Assembly (NCBI RefSeq): GCF_029504655.1
Contig: NZ_JAQFIL010000001.1
Location: 5,585,001-5,649,000 of the forward strand
Direction: 5' to 3'
Origin: Catalinimonas alkaloidigena
Lineage (GTDB): Bacteria > Bacteroidota > Bacteroidia > Cytophagales > Cyclobacteriaceae
DNA: 64,000 nt
Shown here: positions 62,233 to 64,000 of the stretch, in pieces
Position numbering within the stretch: the stretch's first letter is position 1
Layout of the letters: each line of letters starts with the position of its first letter
Program-made: the position numbers and the translations under genes
The notes under the pieces: model-generated
Databases searched by the model: none
Seen by the model: only the letters and a program-made list of their open reading frames with translations
Told to the model about the DNA's origin: nothing

Positions 62233-62535
62233 TAGTTTTTAAAGCTCTTTGAAAGAAAGTGCCACATATAAGGGGAAATACCTTCAAAAAGGGAGTAGTA
62301 TTTTTCTATTTTTTTAATAATCACACCGGCCTGCTTCTAAATATAATACAAACACAAAGAAAGCACATGAAATTTGGAGAAAATTCAGCTTTGGCTTACT
62401 CAGCGCTTCCTGCGATGATACGAGAAGGTTATAGGATGGCACATGACAGTCTGTGTGATAATTTGTGCTAGATTGAGAAGAGTCTCAATGGAATTAAATC
62501 ATTTGCTATCTGAGGTCGATATAAACACATCCCCC
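62233..62535. other. Divergent control region between fecR and the sulfatase gene
   Basis: This stretch of about 300 bases carries the control regions of both genes. It has an AT-rich centre and no exact TAnnTTTG match. An in-frame extension of the sulfatase ORF (62443-62535) begins at an ATG with no signal-peptide character, so it is not taken as coding. No ECF sigma factor gene or tRNA is present. Confidence 0.45.
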
Positions 62536-63951
62536 ATGCACACTAGAAACTGCCTTTACTTTTCATTATTTTTTCTTTTGGGAATAACATGCTTTTCCTG
62601 CCAGAAGGAATTAAAACCCAATGTAATCATTCTGCATACCGACCAGTGGAGGGCGAAGGCTTTTGGCTATGCCGGAGACCCTAACGTAAAGACTCCAAAC
62701 ATTGACCGCCTGGCAGCTAATAGTGCGAATGTAAGCCTTGCGGTATCTGGCATGCCGGTCTGCACACCCCATCGGGCTTCTGTGATGACCGGACAAAGAC
62801 CGCTTACCCACGGACTGTTTATGAACGATGTACAGTTGGATACAAATGCCGTTTCACTGGCCAGCGTTTATGCGAATGCAGGTTATCAGACTGGCTACAT
62901 CGGCAAATGGCACCTGGATGGAAACGGTCGCAGCAGCTTCATTCCTCCGGGAGGCCGCCGGCAAGGTTTTCAGTACTGGAAGGCGTTGGAGTGTACCCAT
63001 AATTACAACAATTCGGCTTATTATGCCGGTGATTCTCCCGAGAAAAAGTTCTGGGAAGGCTATGATGCCATAGCGCAGGCAAAGGATGCTCAGCAATATA
63101 TACGTGAGCATGCAAAAGGAGAAAATCCATTTCTGCTATTCTTGAGTTGGGGGACGCCTCATGCACCTTATCAAACGGCTCCGCAAAAGTACCAGGATAT
63201 GTACGACCCTGAGCAGCTAAAACTCCACCCCAATGTGCCTCCGGATATGGAAGAGAAAGTGCGCCAAGACCTGGCAGGTTATTATGCCCACTGCACAGCC
63301 CTGGATGATATGGTAGACGAGATCTTGCAGACGATAGAGGAAGCGGATATTGCTGATAATACAATCATTCTCTTTACTTCTGACCACGGCGACCTGCTGG
63401 GCTCACACCGGGCCTATAAAAAGCAGCAGGCCTATGAAGAGTCTATTCGTATTCCTATGCTCATTCGTGCACCACAGCTTTCTTCCGGTGAATATAAAGC
63501 ACTCATCAATTCTTATGATATTATGCCTACCCTGCTGGGGCTAAGTGGTATTAAAATACCTGAAACCGTAGAAGGTGATGACTACAGTCACTACTTAAAG
63601 GGAAAAGCTTCATTACCAGATACGGCTACAGTGCTAAGTTGTGTGCAGCCTTTCGGTCAGTGGAACCGCTTTGATCACGGAGGAAGGGAGTACCGGGGGC
63701 TGAGGACATTACGTTACACCTATACCCGTGACCTCAATGGCCCCTGGCAGCTATTTGACAATGAGCAGGACCCTTACCAGATGAACAATCTCATTGATGA
63801 GCCTGCATACGATACACTACAGGCGGCTCTGGATGCACTGCTGATGCAAAAGCTTAGAGCACAGGGTGACGAGTTCCGCCCCGGTATGGAATATATCGCA
63901 GAATGGGGCTATGAAGTAGACGAAAGGCAAACTGTTCCGTATACGCCCTGA
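62536..63951 (+). CDS. S1-family sulfatase, exported
   Basis: The 471-residue protein has a signal peptide from the ATG at 62536 (LFFLLGITCFSC; a lipobox is possible but weak). A type I sulfatase domain starts with PNVIILHTDQWRAKAFG. The formylglycine-forming motif is CTPHR (Cys76-Arg80), a standard C-x-P-x-R. IGKWHLDG, GTPHAPY, LFTSDHGDLLGSHR and a C-terminal RTLRYTYTRDL region complete the alkaline-phosphatase-like fold. It would hydrolyse sulfate esters on a glycan in the periplasm or outside. It is divergent from fecR and the SusCD genes, fitting a sulfated-polysaccharide locus. Maturation needs an anaerobic or aerobic FGly-forming enzyme not seen here. Confidence 0.92.
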   Translation: MHTRNCLYFSLFFLLGITCFSCQKELKPNVIILHTDQWRAKAFGYAGDPNVKTPNIDRLAANSANVSLAVSGMPVCTPHRASVMTGQRPLTHGLFMNDVQLDTNAVSLASVYANAGYQTGYIGKWHLDGNGRSSFIPPGGRRQGFQYWKALECTHNYNNSAYYAGDSPEKKFWEGYDAIAQAKDAQQYIREHAKGENPFLLFLSWGTPHAPYQTAPQKYQDMYDPEQLKLHPNVPPDMEEKVRQDLAGYYAHCTALDDMVDEILQTIEEADIADNTIILFTSDHGDLLGSHRAYKKQQAYEESIRIPMLIRAPQLSSGEYKALINSYDIMPTLLGLSGIKIPETVEGDDYSHYLKGKASLPDTATVLSCVQPFGQWNRFDHGGREYRGLRTLRYTYTRDLNGPWQLFDNEQDPYQMNNLIDEPAYDTLQAALDALLMQKLRAQGDEFRPGMEYIAEWGYEVDERQTVPYTP

Positions 63952-64000
63952 AGCAGAGAGTTTCTATTGACAGAAGTACGTTAGGTCAGGAAAGGGTAGT

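Noticed and set aside
62443..62535. N-terminal extension of the sulfatase
   Set aside because: It would place 31 non-signal residues before a good signal peptide that begins at 62536.
1..64000. tRNA, rRNA, CRISPR arrays, transposases, integrases or phage genes
   Set aside because: I scanned the gene-free stretches and predicted products and saw none; a covariance-model search would be needed to exclude small RNAs.

Overview
The window looks like a chromosomal segment of a Bacteroidota species, most likely of the order Cytophagales. Supporting signs are two SusC/SusD pairs, a FecR-type anti-sigma protein, many lipoproteins with N-terminal lipobox cysteines, fasciclin (FAS1) and DUF2807 proteins, a SecD-SecF fusion, and a fused E1 alpha/beta oxoacid dehydrogenase. 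Promoter-like sites match the Bacteroidota TTTG / TAnnTTTG pattern rather than the E. coli one. Shine-Dalgarno sequences are not evident. No phage, plasmid, insertion sequence, CRISPR, rRNA or tRNA gene was recognised, so this is mostly core and catabolic chromosome.

Layout. 1-5.4 kb (minus): a SusC/SusD pair, with SusD cut by the window edge, and a stand-alone SusC-like regulatory-domain protein. 5.5-7.6 kb: a GH113 glycosidase coupled to hemE. 7.7-9.7 kb: an inverted repeat, a semialdehyde dehydrogenase and a gene-poor stretch. 9.7-12.5 kb: a membrane protein, DinB, kdsB and a lipoprotein. 12.5-17.5 kb (minus): surface polysaccharide genes (BY-kinase Wzc, Wza-like export lipoprotein, RfbC, GT4). 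17.8-24 kb: fused E1 dehydrogenase, a small membrane protein and secDF. 24-28 kb: YcxB-like protein, nadC, a barrel-less amidohydrolase-like protein and a GH32 fructanase. 28-33 kb (minus): SDR, AAC(3)-like, SGNH esterase, UDG, DUF3052 and FAD monooxygenase. 33.4-41.6 kb: exported Nif3-like protein, DUF2807, two FAS1 proteins around an EamA transporter, an MG2/TonB-plug protein without a barrel, and a lipocalin-like protein. 41.8-44.2 kb: recQ and DUF3820. 44.4-47.7 kb: GH78-type protein and a Tat-exported Gfo/Idh/MocA oxidoreductase. 48.1-54.4 kb (plus): heme oxygenase, bacteriophytochrome and a CheB-CheR-PAS-histidine kinase hybrid. 54.5-64 kb: a polysaccharide-utilisation-like cluster (gluconokinase, SusD, STN-SusC, FecR, divergent sulfatase).

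How the genes work together. The 48-54 kb operon is the most coherent regulatory system. It makes biliverdin, binds it in a kinase-less phytochrome, and probably passes the red/far-red signal to the adjacent CheB/CheR/PAS kinase. The 54-64 kb block resembles uptake and desulfation of a sulfated glycan under FecR control, although no sigma factor gene lies beside fecR. GH113, GH32, GH78 and the SGNH esterase add scattered glycan-degrading capacity. Several genes begin with TTG or GTG (kdsB, wza-like, E1, nadC, SGNH esterase). For others a downstream ATG was preferred because it gives a better signal peptide or conserved N-terminus.
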